64,000 nucleotides of DNA from Spirosoma endbachense (GTDB lineage Bacteria > Bacteroidota > Bacteroidia > Cytophagales > Spirosomataceae). Shown one piece after another: positions 62,886-64,000 of this stretch (the stretch's first letter is position 1; each line of letters opens with the position of its first letter). The stretch covers positions 124,001-188,000 of the forward strand of contig NZ_CP045997.1 in NCBI RefSeq assembly GCF_010233585.1, read 5' to 3'. The translations under genes were made by a program, and so were the position numbers. Below the pieces are notes generated by a model that ran no database searches, was not told the origin of the DNA, and saw only the letters and a program-made list of their open reading frames with translations.

Positions 62886-63962
62886 TTACCTCGGTATTGT
62901 ATTGTACAGAAATACACCGATGAGCGTAAAAATAGCATTTGGCAGCCAGACTGCCACAATTGGGTTCAGGTTACCGGACTCGGCAATGCCTTTGGCCAGC
63001 ATGAAAAAGAGCAGATAGGTGAAAGCCAGAAAGAACCCCAAGGCCACCTGCCAGCCAACTCCCCGGCGGCTTTTACGAGCCGACATGATAACGCCGATAA
63101 CCGTCAGAATGATAATCGCAAAAGGACGGGTGTCCCGGCTGTATTTTTCGAGCAGATACGTTTCTACACCATCAGAACCCCGGCTTGTCAGCAGGTCGAT
63201 CTGACTATTCAACTGCGGTCGGGTAAGCGTTTCGTACAGATTGAAATCCGAACTGAAATCGTCGGGTTTCAGATTGAGGGTTGTGTCGAGTCGGGTTCCG
63301 GGCGTGAGTGTTTCCTGTAAGCCATTGATTGTCCGGATCTTGTAATCATAGACACCCCATTTCTTTTTCTTGGCGTCCCATTCGATGTGGTCGGCCGTAA
63401 GTTTTTGCTTTAGCTCATTTCCGTCAACCCGCTCGAGCGTAAACTTATAACCTGTGTTACTCAGGTTGTTGTAGCTTTCCAGGTACGCATAGGTATTGGG
63501 CGCAATCTTGATGTGTACGTTCCGGTGGGAGTACGTAAAGGCATCGTTGATGTATTTTATTTCGAAGGCGATGCGCGTTTTATTTGCCTTGGGAATCACA
63601 TAATTGACCATAAAGTAGGTCAGTAAGGCCAGCACCGATGCGCCGAGAACGTACGGAAAGAGCAAGCGGATAAAGCTAACTCCACTACTCAGAATGGCGA
63701 TGATTTCAGTTCGGGCAGCCAGTCGTGAGGTCAAAAATACGGTGGCAATAAAAACCATTAGCGGGCTGATGTAATTGGCCCAGTACGGAATAAAATTGAG
63801 ATAATAATTCAGGAGTATTTCGCTGCCGGGTGCCTTGGTTTTGTGGAAATTATCCACTTTTTCGGTGTAATCGATCATGACAACGATCAGTACGATGATC
63901 ATGACCACGAAGAGATAGGTTTGCAGGAAACGTTTTAAAATGTACCAGTCTAATAGTTTCAT
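62886..63962 (-). CDS. LptF/LptG-family permease
   Basis: 358 residues with three N-terminal and three C-terminal spans around a periplasmic beta-jellyroll (about 125-265), the LptF/LptG layout. MKLLDWYILKRFLQTYLFVV opens it, and SPLMVFIATVFLTSRLAART is the coupling-helix region. With LptB and its twin it draws lipopolysaccharide from the inner membrane. I cannot tell F from G with confidence; Bacteroidota usually carry both in separate places. Confidence 0.93.
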   Translation of the reverse strand: MKLLDWYILKRFLQTYLFVVMIIVLIVVMIDYTEKVDNFHKTKAPGSEILLNYYLNFIPYWANYISPLMVFIATVFLTSRLAARTEIIAILSSGVSFIRLLFPYVLGASVLALLTYFMVNYVIPKANKTRIAFEIKYINDAFTYSHRNVHIKIAPNTYAYLESYNNLSNTGYKFTLERVDGNELKQKLTADHIEWDAKKKKWGVYDYKIRTINGLQETLTPGTRLDTTLNLKPDDFSSDFNLYETLTRPQLNSQIDLLTSRGSDGVETYLLEKYSRDTRPFAIIILTVIGVIMSARKSRRGVGWQVALGFFLAFTYLLFFMLAKGIAESGNLNPIVAVWLPNAIFTLIGVFLYNTIPR

Positions 63963-64000
63963 TTTTTTTGGTGTCGACTTCCAAAACAGCGAACCGTTTA

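Noticed and set aside
1..64000. Prophage, transposon or integrative element
   Set aside because: No integrase, transposase, phage structural gene or flanking direct repeat was seen, even around the T4-like Pnkp and the AT-rich block.

Overview
The window looks like a chromosome segment of a Bacteroidota bacterium of the Cytophagales, most like Spirosoma or a close relative (inference from gene content, no search run). Signs are many outer-membrane and secreted proteins of Bacteroidota families (DUF6089/PorG-like barrels, Wzi-like barrel, DUF5690, a GH63-type glucosidase), weak Shine-Dalgarno sequences, and several promoters with the Bacteroidota -7 element TAnnTTTG. About half of the bases look to be G or C, except a visibly AT-richer block at about 47.6-51.3 kb and a 1.1 kb AT-rich non-coding stretch at 17.3-18.4 kb. 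I see no rRNA, tRNA, CRISPR array, insertion sequence or prophage.

Layout. 0-9.5 kb: end of a DUF5690 transporter-like gene, a T4-phage-like polynucleotide kinase/phosphatase, a Wzi-like barrel, nadE with an EamA transporter, an OmpA-family protein and a 357-residue protein of unknown function. 9.8-11.1 kb: ahpC-ahpD peroxide defence; oxyR lies 10 kb away at 20.5 kb. 11.2-17.3 kb: one gene for a 2047-residue secreted, cysteine-rich modular protein with a recent internal duplication, preceded by the 1.1 kb non-coding stretch. 18.4-25.4 kb: hemH, a lipoprotein-sorting-like secreted protein, oxyR, a membrane-anchored gluzincin-like protease and two FAD oxidoreductases. 25.7-30.8 kb: a TrpG/PabA glutaminase, an alpha/beta hydrolase, a CBS protein, nadK and two DUF6089 barrels. 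30.8-39.6 kb: PhyH dioxygenase divergent from an AraC regulator, an M23 peptidase, a CCA-adding-type enzyme, a degenerate YrdC-fold protein, a GNAT enzyme and a GH63-type glucosidase. 39.8-47.5 kb: secreted hydrolases (two SxxK serine hydrolases, M28 and M20 peptidases) around an aromatic-rich secreted protein. 47.8-51.3 kb: AT-rich block with AhpD-like, AzoR, MocR and GNAT genes. 51.4-53.8 kb: a Tat-type small subunit and a GMC oxidoreductase. 53.9-62.8 kb: seven same-strand genes for membrane glycan assembly or modification (EamA, three GT-C-like membrane proteins, two polyprenyl-phosphate-type GT2 enzymes, MBOAT acyltransferase). 62.9-64 kb: an LptF/LptG permease.

The least expected signal is between the genes: a family of 7-bp-periodic repeats (CAGTNNN on one strand, ACTGNNN on the other) sits at the 3' ends of genes at seven places, often folding into inverted repeats and in several cases supplying the stop codon itself. 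An 8-bp-periodic relative separates ahpC from ahpD. Two further long palindromes with 26-bp arms lie beside the glycan locus. Other points of interest are the chromosomal T4-type Pnkp, the large modular surface protein, and the YrdC-fold protein that has lost the family's active-site motifs.
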